This document shows, piece after piece, positions 15,271-24,683 of a stretch of DNA of 31,987 nucleotides (position 1 is the first letter of the stretch; each line of letters starts with the position of its first letter). Under the pieces are notes generated by a model that did not search any database, was not told the DNA's origin, and saw nothing but the letters and a program-made list of their open reading frames with translations. The stretch comes from CAYZED01 sp964477445. GTDB taxonomy: Bacteria; Bacillota; Clostridia; Lutisporales; Lutisporaceae. The stretch lies in contig CAYZED010000027.1 in NCBI GenBank assembly GCA_964477445.1, positions 1-31,987 on the forward strand, written 5' to 3'. Made by a program: the position numbers and the translations under genes.

Positions 15271-16061
15271 TGTTAAAAAAAATCGAGAAGAAAGAAGACT
15301 TAATTAAGTTTGTTGAGAGTTACTTGTGGCCAATCAGCGCGGTCGAAAAATTGTTTTTGCGTTTGGCAAGTTTTACGTTGCAGTATACATTATATAAATG
15401 GTCATTTGTTAAATTTGAGGAAACAGAGTGCATAGAACGTTATTTGAAAATTTTGGCTTTGTCTACGTCGTATATATTTCTATTTTGCGCTGTCATTATT
15501 TGCATAATTTCTGGGGGGATTTCTCTAGAAAAAACTATGATGGTAATTGGTGGAGGGTTACTTGGATACTACTTGCCATTTACGAAATATAAAAAGATTT
15601 TATCAGATAAAGAAAAATTAATACAAAGAGAGTTCCCTATTGTAATAGATAGACTACTAATTTTACTTGATGCGGGGTATTCAACTGCTATGGCGTGGGA
15701 ATTAATGTCTGGGCTTCTCAATAACGGCAGTGAGATAGATTTAGAAGTTGGAAGGATTATTAAACAAATGAAGTTAGGAGTTTCGGAAGAGGGTTTTTAC
15801 AAAGAATTACAAGAGCGTTTGAATTACCTGCTAGTAATAAAGTTTTGTTCAATATGCTCACAAAATATTAGGAAAGGAGGAGCTGATTTAAGAGCACAAC
15901 TAAAAGAATTGTCTGACGAGGCAATGCTGGAGAGAAGATGGACTGCGATTAAGGCGGGTGAGGAAGCATCCACAAAAATGATCATCCCACTATCGTTAAT
16001 TTTCATAGGTGTCTTAATACTGATAATGATTCCAGCGGCATTACAACTCACAATGTTATAA
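15270..16061 (+). CDS. tadC: TadC-like pilus assembly inner-membrane protein
   Basis: The second T2SSF platform protein, 263 residues. Hydrophobic segments are near 68-86 (YIFLFCAVIICIISGG), 90-103 (MMVIGGGLLGYYLPF) and 240-262 (PLSLIFIGVLILIMIPAAL). Between them lies the T2SSF domain (EFPIVIDRLLILLDAGYSTA near 122-141; NIRKGGADLRAQLKELSDEA near 205-224; RRWTAIKAGEEASTKMIIP near 228-246), the typical TadC pattern. The ATG shares one base with the tadB stop (TAATG), so the pair is coupled. It presumably works with TadB under the TadA hexamer. No unusual change is seen. TadB and TadC are told apart by order and by the C-terminal helix pattern. Confidence 0.92.
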   Translation: MLKKIEKKEDLIKFVESYLWPISAVEKLFLRLASFTLQYTLYKWSFVKFEETECIERYLKILALSTSYIFLFCAVIICIISGGISLEKTMMVIGGGLLGYYLPFTKYKKILSDKEKLIQREFPIVIDRLLILLDAGYSTAMAWELMSGLLNNGSEIDLEVGRIIKQMKLGVSEEGFYKELQERLNYLLVIKFCSICSQNIRKGGADLRAQLKELSDEAMLERRWTAIKAGEEASTKMIIPLSLIFIGVLILIMIPAALQLTML

Positions 16062-16079
16062 AAGTTAAAGGGGGAAAAT

Positions 16080-16319
16080 ATTATTAATAATTATTTTAGT
16101 AAATTATATGAAAAAAGTATAAGCAATATTATAAAGACTGAATGCAAACTTAAAAAGTCAAAGGAATTCATTTTTGATGAGAGAGGAGTAAGTACCGTAG
16201 AGATTCTGGTTATAATTGCAGTCTTAGTAGCAGTAGCACTGCTTTTTAAAGATAGGTTAATTGACTTTGTAAATGTATATTTCATAAAGCTTAACGATAG
16301 AACAGGGGGATTGCTTTGA
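16080..16319 (+). CDS. Flp-type (type IVb) pilin, probable AUU start
   Basis: A small open frame with the pattern of clostridial Flp1-like pilins: a hydrophilic leader, then DERG-VSTVEILVIIAVLVA and KDRLIDFVN. Cleavage after the glycine would put glutamate at +5 of the mature protein, the class III prepilin rule, and leave 43 residues. No ATG, GTG or TTG lies in frame from the tadC stop to the pilin motif. AAAGGGGG (16067-16074) ends 5 nt before ATT at 16080, so initiation at AUU is the simplest reading; the leader would then have 36 residues. A sequencing error in the start codon is the alternative. The stop overlaps the TTG start of the next gene. Confidence 0.7.
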   Translation: MINNYFSKLYEKSISNIIKTECKLKKSKEFIFDERGVSTVEILVIIAVLVAVALLFKDRLIDFVNVYFIKLNDRTGGLL

Positions 16320-16630
16320 GTACTGTGGAGTCTTTAATAATTGTTACAGTAGTTATGCTTTGCATTTTTAGTTGTATTTTTACTGAGTGCAAAATTGTTT
16401 CAAGACTAGCAGATTTATTTGTTACTATCGAAAACTCGATAGTAAGAGAAAATGCTGCTGCGGAAGAAGCTCATAATCCTAAGAACTCTTTTAATGTAAA
16501 ACGATTATTAGTAAACAGAGAAATAAAATATAAAAGCAAATATAATGACGTCACATGGTCTGTTTATGCGGAATTGTCTGAAAATATTCGTTTGATTGAT
16601 CAAATAGCTAGAGGATTCAGCTCAGAATGA
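16316..16630 (+). CDS. Small pilin-like (TadE/TadF-like) membrane protein without leader
   Basis: A 104-residue protein starting MSTVESLIIVTVVMLCIFSC, one transmembrane helix at the very N-terminus and a hydrophilic tail (RLLVNREIKYKSKYNDVTWS). Its first residues mirror the mature end of the preceding pilin, VSTVE, with glutamate at position 5, but no leader precedes it: a stop lies six codons upstream in frame and no glycine stands at the right distance. It starts at TTG, which overlaps the previous stop; GGGGG lies 6 nt before it. It may be a minor pilin inserted without processing. I do not recognise a named family, and the role is inferred from context and from the N-terminal pattern. Confidence 0.7.
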   Translation: MSTVESLIIVTVVMLCIFSCIFTECKIVSRLADLFVTIENSIVRENAAAEEAHNPKNSFNVKRLLVNREIKYKSKYNDVTWSVYAELSENIRLIDQIARGFSSE

Positions 16631-16653
16631 ATTAGTGTTAAGAGAGGAGCTTA

Positions 16654-18114
16654 ATGATAAGAAAAATAGTACGTGATGAAAAGGCCTCAGTTTCAATCTA
16701 TTTGCTGATTATTCTCTCAGCATTACTTCTAATGGGGTTAGTATTTATTGATTTTGCCAGAATTGCTATAGGTAAGATAAAAGTTGAAAAAGCTGTTCAG
16801 TTATCCGCTAGTGCAGCTTTATCCTATTATGATTCTGATTTAGCTAGGAAGTATGGATTGTTTGGGCTTAACACAAATAGCGAAAAATCCGATGAAATAT
16901 TTACTAAATATTTGGAAAAAAATTTGACATACACTTCGAATACATTGGGAATTAAGTATTTAATCAATAAGAAAAAAACTTACATTGAAGGCGTAGATAA
17001 GCTTAATGAATACTTGATTTTTAAAGCAGAAATGATAAAAGCTATTAAATATAAGGCATCAGTATCTTGGATAAAAAAAATCAAAGAATCACTAACTGTA
17101 AATAAACTAAATGAATTAGAAAATGTTAATAATGAAGGGAAAACAGCCAGAGACAGAAAGAGAGAATTAAATCGTCAACTTTCAGATTTGAAAATTAAGC
17201 TAAAAGAAGCCGCTGAGGAGAATAAAGGAGTAATACAAAAAGAAATTGAGCGTATAACGCTTGAAATCGGTGATAAGAGTAAATCGTATACTATACCAAG
17301 AATTAGTTCGGCAGGAAGCATTGAATCGTTATTATTAAGTCGTGTATCTGAAACACTTGGATTTAGCAAAAATCTAGTTACTAAAACAAATGAAGAAGAC
17401 AGCATTGTAATGAGTGCTACAAATTTTAACGATTTGGAAAAATGGCCTCCGAAAATGTTTGATTTGATAAAAGGAATTATCATTTCGATGGAATCTGCTA
17501 CCCAAAAAGGTGCTGAAAAACTATTTATTGTAGAATATATCGCAGATAGAATGAGTAATTTGACTAATGAAAAGGAAGATAGAGAATATAAAAAAGGAGA
17601 AATGGAATATATTCTAAACGCTAATCCAAGAGCATCGGAGTTAGAATCTGTATCTACTTCTTTACTGAAAATATGGCTTTTCAGATTTGCGCTAAATTTT
17701 GTATCTGATTTTTCAAAATCTGCTATCCCAGAGCCGTTTGAGCGATTCTTATTTAACTTAGCAAAGGCATCTATGGAAGCTAGTACCGATATATTAACAC
17801 TTATAAATGGAGGATCGGTTGAAATTTTTCCAGGTATAGTTAAGAATATAAAGCTGAATTATGTTGAAAATTTAAAGTTGATGTTATTGTGTTGCAGTGA
17901 GGAACAACTAATTAAACAAACATACCGTTTAATCAATGGTACTAATTTAAATATCAGAAATATTGAGATAAGCGAATATTCAAGTCTTCTTAAAATAAAT
18001 TATAAGGTGGGGATAAAACTCCTATTTATTCCAGTATTACATTTAGATATTTTAAGTGATAAATTCAAAGACGGTTGTTTTTACTATTCTGATGAGGTGT
18101 GTTTTGGATACTAA
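16654..18114 (+). CDS. TadG/DUF5702-like surface protein of the Tad locus
   Basis: A 486-residue protein with one N-terminal transmembrane segment (SIYLLIILSALLLMGLVFID, about 14-33). VEKAVQLSASAALSYYDSDL follows and then ARKYGLFGL, a pattern typical of DUF5702 proteins in clostridial Tad loci. Residues 150-205 form a likely coiled coil (TARDRKRELNRQLSDLKIKL), and the rest is a large, mostly extracellular part. It lacks the G-xxxx-E prepilin signature: the equivalent stretch is KASVSIY. TadG-like proteins are thought to help pilus assembly or tip function. GAGGAG lies before the ATG. The last 11 nt overlap the next gene. Family call moderate; exact role unknown. Confidence 0.72.
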   Translation: MIRKIVRDEKASVSIYLLIILSALLLMGLVFIDFARIAIGKIKVEKAVQLSASAALSYYDSDLARKYGLFGLNTNSEKSDEIFTKYLEKNLTYTSNTLGIKYLINKKKTYIEGVDKLNEYLIFKAEMIKAIKYKASVSWIKKIKESLTVNKLNELENVNNEGKTARDRKRELNRQLSDLKIKLKEAAEENKGVIQKEIERITLEIGDKSKSYTIPRISSAGSIESLLLSRVSETLGFSKNLVTKTNEEDSIVMSATNFNDLEKWPPKMFDLIKGIIISMESATQKGAEKLFIVEYIADRMSNLTNEKEDREYKKGEMEYILNANPRASELESVSTSLLKIWLFRFALNFVSDFSKSAIPEPFERFLFNLAKASMEASTDILTLINGGSVEIFPGIVKNIKLNYVENLKLMLLCCSEEQLIKQTYRLINGTNLNIRNIEISEYSSLLKINYKVGIKLLFIPVLHLDILSDKFKDGCFYYSDEVCFGY

Positions 18115-18931
18115 TATGAAGAATGATTTGGGTACTAAAGTTAGGTGCAAACTGTTTAATAAAAAGATTTTAAATGAAAATGGCTCTATTAGCGTGGAGG
18201 CGATGGTGATTTTTCCGATTTTTCTTCTTGTAGTTTTTGCAATGATCAATGTAGTAGCACAAGCTGTTATTATAATTAGGGTCGAAAAATCAGCAGCGGA
18301 TACACTTATGCTTTGTAATGAAGAATACTATATGTGTAGAAAAATAGACAGGGCTGTGAGTGATTCAACTGATTCAATAAAAATAGTTAATGCTGTTAAA
18401 AATTTCACTAGTTTTTTAGGCGAAGATATTGAAAAAATGATTTCAAAAATATCCGGAGAAAATGCAGAAGGATTATTATCTGGGGAAACTATATTTAAAG
18501 GTGTTTCAGAAGCCTTCCTGGATTTTTCAGCTAATAAAAGACTAAAAAAATATATTGGAGATGAAGAAAATAATCTGAATTTGAAATCGAAATTAAGCTT
18601 AAGCAAAGCCGGTTTTACAGATAGTAATAAAGATTATGAAATAAAACTAAGGGTGGAATATGAACCTGACGTTATTAAGACGCCGTTCTTTGAGGCAGGG
18701 AAAAATGAGACTAACCTATATACTAGAGGGTGGGGAACTGAAACAGAAACATTGAAGATTAACTTAACCAAAAAAAGCGAAGAGACTGACACAACTGTAT
18801 ATGTTACTAGAACAGGGGAATGCTATCATAAAAAAAGTTGTCATAATAGTCTTGATGAATCATGCATACCAATATTATTGGAAGCCGCCAAAATCTCGGG
18901 ATATAGAAATTGTAAATTGTGCAAACCATAA
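18104..18931 (+). CDS. TadE-like minor pilin with C-terminal cysteine/histidine motif
   Basis: A 275-residue TadE-like protein. Near residue 27 it has NENG-SISVEAMVIFPIFLLV, a prepilin-like site with glutamate at +5 after glycine, and one transmembrane helix. The middle is hydrophilic. The last 45 residues read VYVTRTGECYHKKSC, then AAKISGYRNCKLCKP, an arrangement like small zinc-binding tails (YH-x3-C...GY-x2-C-x2-C-x-P) seen on unrelated secreted proteins. GAGGTG precedes TTG at 18104, which I take as the start; the ATG at 18116, just after the previous stop, is the alternative. Metal binding is inferred from spacing alone. No counterpart of this tail is present in the other pilin-like genes here. 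Confidence 0.75.
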   Translation: MDTNMKNDLGTKVRCKLFNKKILNENGSISVEAMVIFPIFLLVVFAMINVVAQAVIIIRVEKSAADTLMLCNEEYYMCRKIDRAVSDSTDSIKIVNAVKNFTSFLGEDIEKMISKISGENAEGLLSGETIFKGVSEAFLDFSANKRLKKYIGDEENNLNLKSKLSLSKAGFTDSNKDYEIKLRVEYEPDVIKTPFFEAGKNETNLYTRGWGTETETLKINLTKKSEETDTTVYVTRTGECYHKKSCHNSLDESCIPILLEAAKISGYRNCKLCKP

Positions 18932-19017
18932 AGAATTGTCTAAAGAAATAAATGGTTTGGGTTTTCTCTACTAATAGCAAAAAAACTAAAATAAAATTAA
19001 TATGAAAAGGAGAAAGA

Positions 19018-20388
19018 ATGTCAATAATACCGATATCAGACAAAGATGAAAAGGATGGATTTATTGGTTTTTTTGTTTGTGATAGCAAAGAAGTTTCGGA
19101 TTATCAGCTGCAAACAATTAAGACAAATGATGAACTGGGATTTATGAAAATAATTGATGAAAAAAATCTAAACGGAGTAAGAATATTTTGTGAAAAGAAT
19201 GGAAGAGAATCTCTAAAGCAAATATTAGAATCAAAGAAGTTGAATTTTCGAGGTTTTTTAGATTTTACGTCAAAGTTACTTGAAATAAGTAATAGGTGTG
19301 AGGAATATCTTCTGAATCGAGAATGCATAGTGCTGGAAGAGAACTATATACTTTTTGATGATGAAAGCAATGATCCTGCGTTTTTTTTCTTGCCACTTAG
19401 ACGAGGTAAAATAGCTATTTCTGAAGATTTAAGAAAGTTTCTTCAAAAAATATTGCTTAAGTCAGAGGTTGATGAATTGAAAGTCGAGATGGATGAGTAT
19501 CGAGAATTTTTTGAGTATCTTCAAAGAAAGGATTTTGAATTAAAAGACTTTGGAAAGTTCTTTGATGAGCTTCGATTGAGGAGGAGAATAAGAAAGCCAA
19601 GGGTAAATCAAAAAAATATTAACAGTAAAAATAAGAAAGAAGATAATGCGGATACTGGCCTTAGATTTAAGAAAGAAGATAACGCTGATATTAGACTTAG
19701 AATAAAAAAAGAATCAATTATTGATAATATAGGGAATCAATTAATAGTTTACTTGCCATTCATAACAATATTTTTATGGCTGACATTCATAGTTTTTTCT
19801 TTTATTACAAATCAGAAGGTCATGGAGATTTTTGGAGGAAGCATAGTTTTTGCACTTTGTTTGCACTTCATATATAAAAAAAAGAGAGCATCCAGTATAG
19901 AAGAAAAGGTAGGATTTGAAAAAGAGGTAAATAATGCCATTACAGAAAGCTCATTAGAAATTGGGAAAATCAATAATTCACAAAAAAATAACATTGATGA
20001 ATTTAAAATAAAAAAAACAAAAGAATCAGAATTTAACATCATGGATACTGTTAGACTTGAAGACTATATTATAGGGCGTATAAGGCTAATTAATCATGAT
20101 ACTGAAGAATCTGAATTGGCAGAGGCTTCAGATTGGCATGAAATAAATAATAGAATGTACGTAGGAAGAAATGAAAACATAGTAGATATATATATTTCAA
20201 ATCCTTCTATAGGTAAAGTGCACTGCGAAATTTGGAAGGAAGGTAGAGAGTTTTATTTAAGAGATTTAAATTCAGCGAACGGGACTTACATTAATGGGGA
20301 AAGAGTTATACCAGAACATAATTTTATTTTAAAGAGTGGAGATCATTTGCGTTTTTCCACGCAGGAAGCCGTAATAGATATTCTATAA
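19018..20388 (+). CDS. DUF6382-like/FHA domain membrane protein
   Basis: A 456-residue signalling protein. The N-terminal 185 residues resemble DUF6382 (REFFEYL and FFLPLRRG segments). A basic linker with two copies of KKEDNAD (near 205-235) follows. Residues 240-285 hold two hydrophobic segments (LPFITIFLWLTFIVFSFI; GGSIVFALCLHFIY). The C-terminal 85 residues are an FHA domain with MYVGRNENIVDIYI, then PSIGKVHCEIW and DLNSANGTYINGERV, holding the Arg, Ser/Gly-Lys, His and Asn positions that read phosphothreonine. FHA proteins often accompany secretion ATPases. It could tie the pilus to Ser/Thr kinase signalling, but no kinase is in the window. AAGGAG precedes the ATG. It is the last gene before rpoB. 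Confidence 0.82.
   Translation: MSIIPISDKDEKDGFIGFFVCDSKEVSDYQLQTIKTNDELGFMKIIDEKNLNGVRIFCEKNGRESLKQILESKKLNFRGFLDFTSKLLEISNRCEEYLLNRECIVLEENYILFDDESNDPAFFFLPLRRGKIAISEDLRKFLQKILLKSEVDELKVEMDEYREFFEYLQRKDFELKDFGKFFDELRLRRRIRKPRVNQKNINSKNKKEDNADTGLRFKKEDNADIRLRIKKESIIDNIGNQLIVYLPFITIFLWLTFIVFSFITNQKVMEIFGGSIVFALCLHFIYKKKRASSIEEKVGFEKEVNNAITESSLEIGKINNSQKNNIDEFKIKKTKESEFNIMDTVRLEDYIIGRIRLINHDTEESELAEASDWHEINNRMYVGRNENIVDIYISNPSIGKVHCEIWKEGREFYLRDLNSANGTYINGERVIPEHNFILKSGDHLRFSTQEAVIDIL
19651..19722 (+). repeat. 36-nt in-frame duplication in the FHA protein linker
   Basis: Two consecutive 12-codon units, KKEDNADTGLRF and KKEDNADIRLRI, encode part of the basic linker. The DNA copies differ mostly at third positions, so the duplication is not recent. 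Confidence 0.65.
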
Positions 20389-20664
20389 AGAAAAAATGGC
20401 AAAAAACTTTGCTGAAAACATTTCATATATTTCATTTTTTTGCATTGACTAGCTTGTAATGCTGTGTTAACATTATGTATTGCATCGTAGTATGTATAAA
20501 TGCGTTTTGCGGTGAAAATTCTAATCCAAGAATATTTTCGGTACAAAGGTATGCTTTTTTTAATAATTAAAGGCGATACTCTTGTGTTAGTTTTTGCATT
20601 TAAGGCAAAGATTTACGAACGACCGTAATTTTCGCTGAAATATGTGTAAGGGGTGAAGGACTCT
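20389..20664 (+). promoter_or_regulatory. rpoB promoter and leader region
   Basis: TTGACT (20445-20450) and TAACAT (20468-20473) are 17 bp apart and make the best promoter. The leader of about 190 nt has a hairpin, GAAAATTCT (20514-20522) with AGAATATTTTC (20529-20539, 2-nt bulge), then a T run at 20554 too far away for a normal terminator. I see no gene and no clear terminator for the FHA gene. Confidence 0.6.
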
Positions 20665-23600
20665 ATGGTACATCCGATCTCGGCTGGGAAAAACTGGAGA
20701 ATGAGCTACTCCAAAATCGAAGAAGTCATGAACATGCCCAACCTGATTGAAGTACAGAAAAACTCATATAACTGGTTCCTCGAAGAAGGCCTGAAGGAAG
20801 TCTTTAATGACATTTCTCCTATTCAGGACTATACAGGAAATTTAGTACTTGAGTTTGTCGACTACTTCCTCGAATGGAAACCTAAGTATTCCGTCGAAGA
20901 ATGCAAAGAAAGGGACGTTACTTATGCGGCCCCTCTTAAGGCGAAAATCAGACTGTTAAACAAAGAAACCGGTGAGGTAAAAGAGCAGGAAGTTTACATG
21001 GGTGAATTTCCACTAATGACAGAGAATGGTACATTTATCATCAATGGAGCTGAAAGGGTTATTGTTTCACAGTTAGTTAGGTCACCAGGGGTTTACTATG
21101 TTGAAACTATAGACAAATCCGGGAAAAAATTATTTTCCGCTACTGTTATTCCTAATAGAGGTGCTTGGCTTGAGTATGAAACAGATTCTAATGATGTCTT
21201 ATGGGTTAGAATCGACAGAACAAGAAAACTACNNNNNNNNNNTTTATCAGAGCATTAGGATTTGGATCTGACGATCAAATTGAAGCAATAATTGGTGAAG
21301 ATGAAAGACTGAGAGCTACGCTTGATAAAGACTCATCTAAGTCCGAAGAAGAGGGCTTAATTGAAGTCTATAAAAAATTAAGACCAGGCGAGCCTTTAAT
21401 TGTAGAGAATGCGAAAGCATTAATTGAATCACTTTTCTTTGATTCGAAAAGGTATGATTTAGCTAAAGTTGGAAGATACAAGTTTAATAAAAAACTTGCT
21501 ATTGCGACAAGACTTACAAACCACAAACTCGAAAGAGATGTTATTGACCCAAGAACAGGTGAAATTTTAGCTGTTGCAGGCGAAAAAATCAACCGAGAAA
21601 AAGCATGGGTTATTCAAAATGCTGGTATTAATGAAGTTTACGTGCTTATCGAAGGAAAAGCAATAAAAATCCTTGGGAATAACACAGTTGATCCTTCCGT
21701 ATATCTAGGTTTTGATATTTCTTCAACCGGAATCAAAGAGAAAGTCAATCTTTCTGTCTTAAAGGCAATAATTGATAGTAGCAGAAATGAAGATGATATT
21801 CTCCAAGGTATGAGAGAAAGAATAAGCGAATTAGTTGCTAAACACATAGTTACTGATGATATTATATCGTCAATTAACTATAATATTAACCTTTCCTCAG
21901 GGGTTGGGAATATTGACGACATTGACCATCTTGGTAATAGAAGACTGAGATCTGTTGGAGAACTACTACAGAACCAATTTAGAATAGGTCTTTCAAGAAT
22001 GGAAAGAGTTGTTAAAGAAAGAATGACCATTCAAGACAGTGAAACTGTTCATCCGCAGCAATTACTTAATATCAGACCGGTTTCGGCTGCTATTAAAGAA
22101 TTCTTTGGTAGTTCACAGCTTTCACAGTTTATGGATCAGACTAATCCTTTGGCAGAATTAACACATAAGAGAAGACTTTCGGCATTGGGACCTGGTGGAC
22201 TTTCGAGAGAGCGAGCAGGATTCGAAGTTCGAGACGTACATCACTCTCACTATGGAAGAATGTGTCCGATAGAAACACCAGAAGGTCCAAACATTGGACT
22301 TATTGGATCACTATCTACATATGCTAGGGTTAACGAATATGGATTTATTGAATCACCTTATAGAAGAGTTATAACTAAAGATGACTCATCTAAGTACGTT
22401 TCAGAAACAATAGACTATTTAACAGCTGATGTAGAAGATGAATTTGTTGTTGCACAGGCTAATGAACCACTTGATGAGACAGGTAAGTTTGTAGAAGCCA
22501 AAGTAACTGCAAGAGCTCAGCATGAAGTAGTTATTGTTGAAAATAATGATGTTGATTATATGGACGTTTCTCCTAAGCAAGTAGTTTCTGTTGCAACGGC
22601 TATGATTCCGTTCCTAGAAAACGATGATGCGAACAGAGCGCTCATGGGATCGAACATGCAAAGACAGGCAGTGCCTTTGATTAAGCCAGACTCGCCGATT
22701 ATTGGAACGGGTATGGAATGCAAGGCTGCTAGAGATTCAGGCGTTTTGATTTTAGCAAAACGTGGTGGCGTTATAGAAAAAGTTACGTCTAAAGAAATAA
22801 CAGTTCGAACGCTTGAAGGCGAAAAAGACAAATATACATTGCTGAAATTCCTTAGATCTAACCAAGGTACTTGTATTAACCAAAGACCAGTTGTTAAACT
22901 GGGAGAGATTGTTAAACCAGGCGATATTATTGCAGATGGTCCTTCAACAGAGAATGGTGAAATATCTTTAGGGCGAAACATACTTATAGGCTTTATGACA
23001 TGGGAAGGTTATAACTATGAAGATGCTATACTTATTTCTGAAAAATTAGTTAAAGAAGATGTTTTTACTTCCATACATATTGAAGAATATGAAGCTGAAG
23101 CTAGAGATACCAAATTAGGACCTGAAGAAATTACTAGAGATATTCCAAATGTTGGTGAAGAAGCTTTAAAAGATCTTGATGAACGAGGGATTATTCGTGT
23201 TGGGGCTGAAGTAAGGTCGGGAGATATTCTAGTTGGTAAAGTAACTCCTAAAGGGGAAACAGAACTAACTGCAGAGGAACGACTTTTAAGAGCTATATTT
23301 GGTGAAAAAGCCAGAGAAGTTAGAGATACTTCACTTAAAGTTCCACATGGAGAAGCAGGAATAATAGTTGACGTAAAAGTATTCACAAGAGAAAACGGCG
23401 ATGAACTACCACCTGGAGTGAATCAATTAGTTAGGGTATATATTGCCCAAAAACGAAAGATTTCTGTAGGGGATAAAATGGCTGGACGTCATGGTAATAA
23501 AGGGGTTATTTCGAGGGTTTTACCTGAAGAAGATATGCCATTTATGCCAAATGGAACACCTCTTGAAATAGTTCTTAATCCACTTGGGGTTCCTTCTCGT

Positions 23601-24644
23601 ATGAACATCGGACAGGTATTAGAAGTGCATTTAGCATTAGCCGCTAAGGCTTTTGGTTGGAAGATAGCAACCCCTGTATTCGATGGAGCTAATGAAGATA
23701 CGATTATGGAAACCATAGAATCTGCTAATAGATTAATTCAAATAAAGAAGAATCTTAGATTTGCCAAACAAACAATTATAATGGCACAGAATAAAGAAGA
23801 AGATTTATCTATATATGAAAAAGAGCTTAGAGAGTATGAAAGTATTATCAGAGAATTTAGCCAAGATCCTATTTTTGAGATAGATGAAAAATTAACTAGC
23901 TTTATCTCAAAACTTAAGGCTTCTAACATTAAAGATTTAGATGATGTTGAGAGCTTAATAGATATGCTTGGTGAAACACCGATTGATGGCGTTGATCTTA
24001 ACTACACAGGGAAAATTCAACTTCGAGATGGAAGAACTGGTGAATATTTTGATAATGAAGTAACGGTAGGATACATGTATATTCTTAAACTTTTACATTT
24101 GGTTGATGATAAGATACATGCTAGATCTACAGGTCCGTATTCACTTGTTACTCAACAGCCTTTGGGCGGTAAAGCTCAATTTGGAGGACAGAGATTTGGA
24201 GAAATGGAAGTTTGGGCACTGGAAGCATACGGCGCAGCTCATACATTACAAGAAATCCTTACAGTTAAATCTGATGATGTAGTCGGACGCGTAAAAACAT
24301 ATGAAGCTATTGTAAAGGGTGAAAACATACCTGAACCAGGCGTGCCAGAATCCTTTAAGGTATTGATTAAAGAGCTTCAAAGTTTAGCATTAGATGTTAA
24401 AGTCTTATCTGAAGAAAATGAAATTATTGCTCTTAAAGAGACTGTTGAAGAATTTGAAGATCTTGGTATTGATATTGAATCAAGAGAAGATGGAGAATAC
24501 ATAGCACCTGTAGCCGCAACTTCAATTAAACCAGGGGATTCAGATCTCTACGAGGATTATGAAGAAGACACAGAAACGGAGTTCGACCTCGATATTAGCT
24601 TAGATGATCTTGGCAGTATTGAAGAACTGGATGATGAATTCTAA
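20665..24644 (+). CDS. rpoB: RNA polymerase subunit beta (interrupted by gap)
   Basis: The beta subunit of RNA polymerase, about 1,326 residues, with all usual regions: MSYSKIEEVMNMPNLIEVQK at the start, INGAERVIVSQLVRSPGVYY, FFGSSQLSQFMDQTNPLAEL and THKRRLSALGPGGLSRERAG, EGPNIGLIGSL, then KMAGRHGNKGVIS and QPLGGKAQFGGQRFGEMEVW. The rifamycin pocket looks wild type. A run of ten N at 21233-21242 shifts the frame. Family members read KLPVT-x-FIRALG across it, which needs 11 nt, so the shift is an artefact. The start is ATG 20665 (MVHP, typical), 4-5 nt after AAGGA; GTG at 20653 sits too close to its own site. The acidic C-terminal tail is Asp/Glu-rich. The gene follows the Tad locus, not rplL. 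Confidence 0.97.
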
Positions 24645-24683
24645 TGTTAAAAAAATCTGTAAATAGAAGGGAGAGAAGCCTCC

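Noticed and set aside
16091..16285. Minus-strand open frame over the pilin gene
   Set aside because: The plus strand has the clear prepilin pattern, a ribosome site and operon context; the minus frame has none.
22556..22981. Long minus-strand open frames across rpoB and rpoC
   Set aside because: They mirror conserved coding sequence in the other strand and resemble nothing known.
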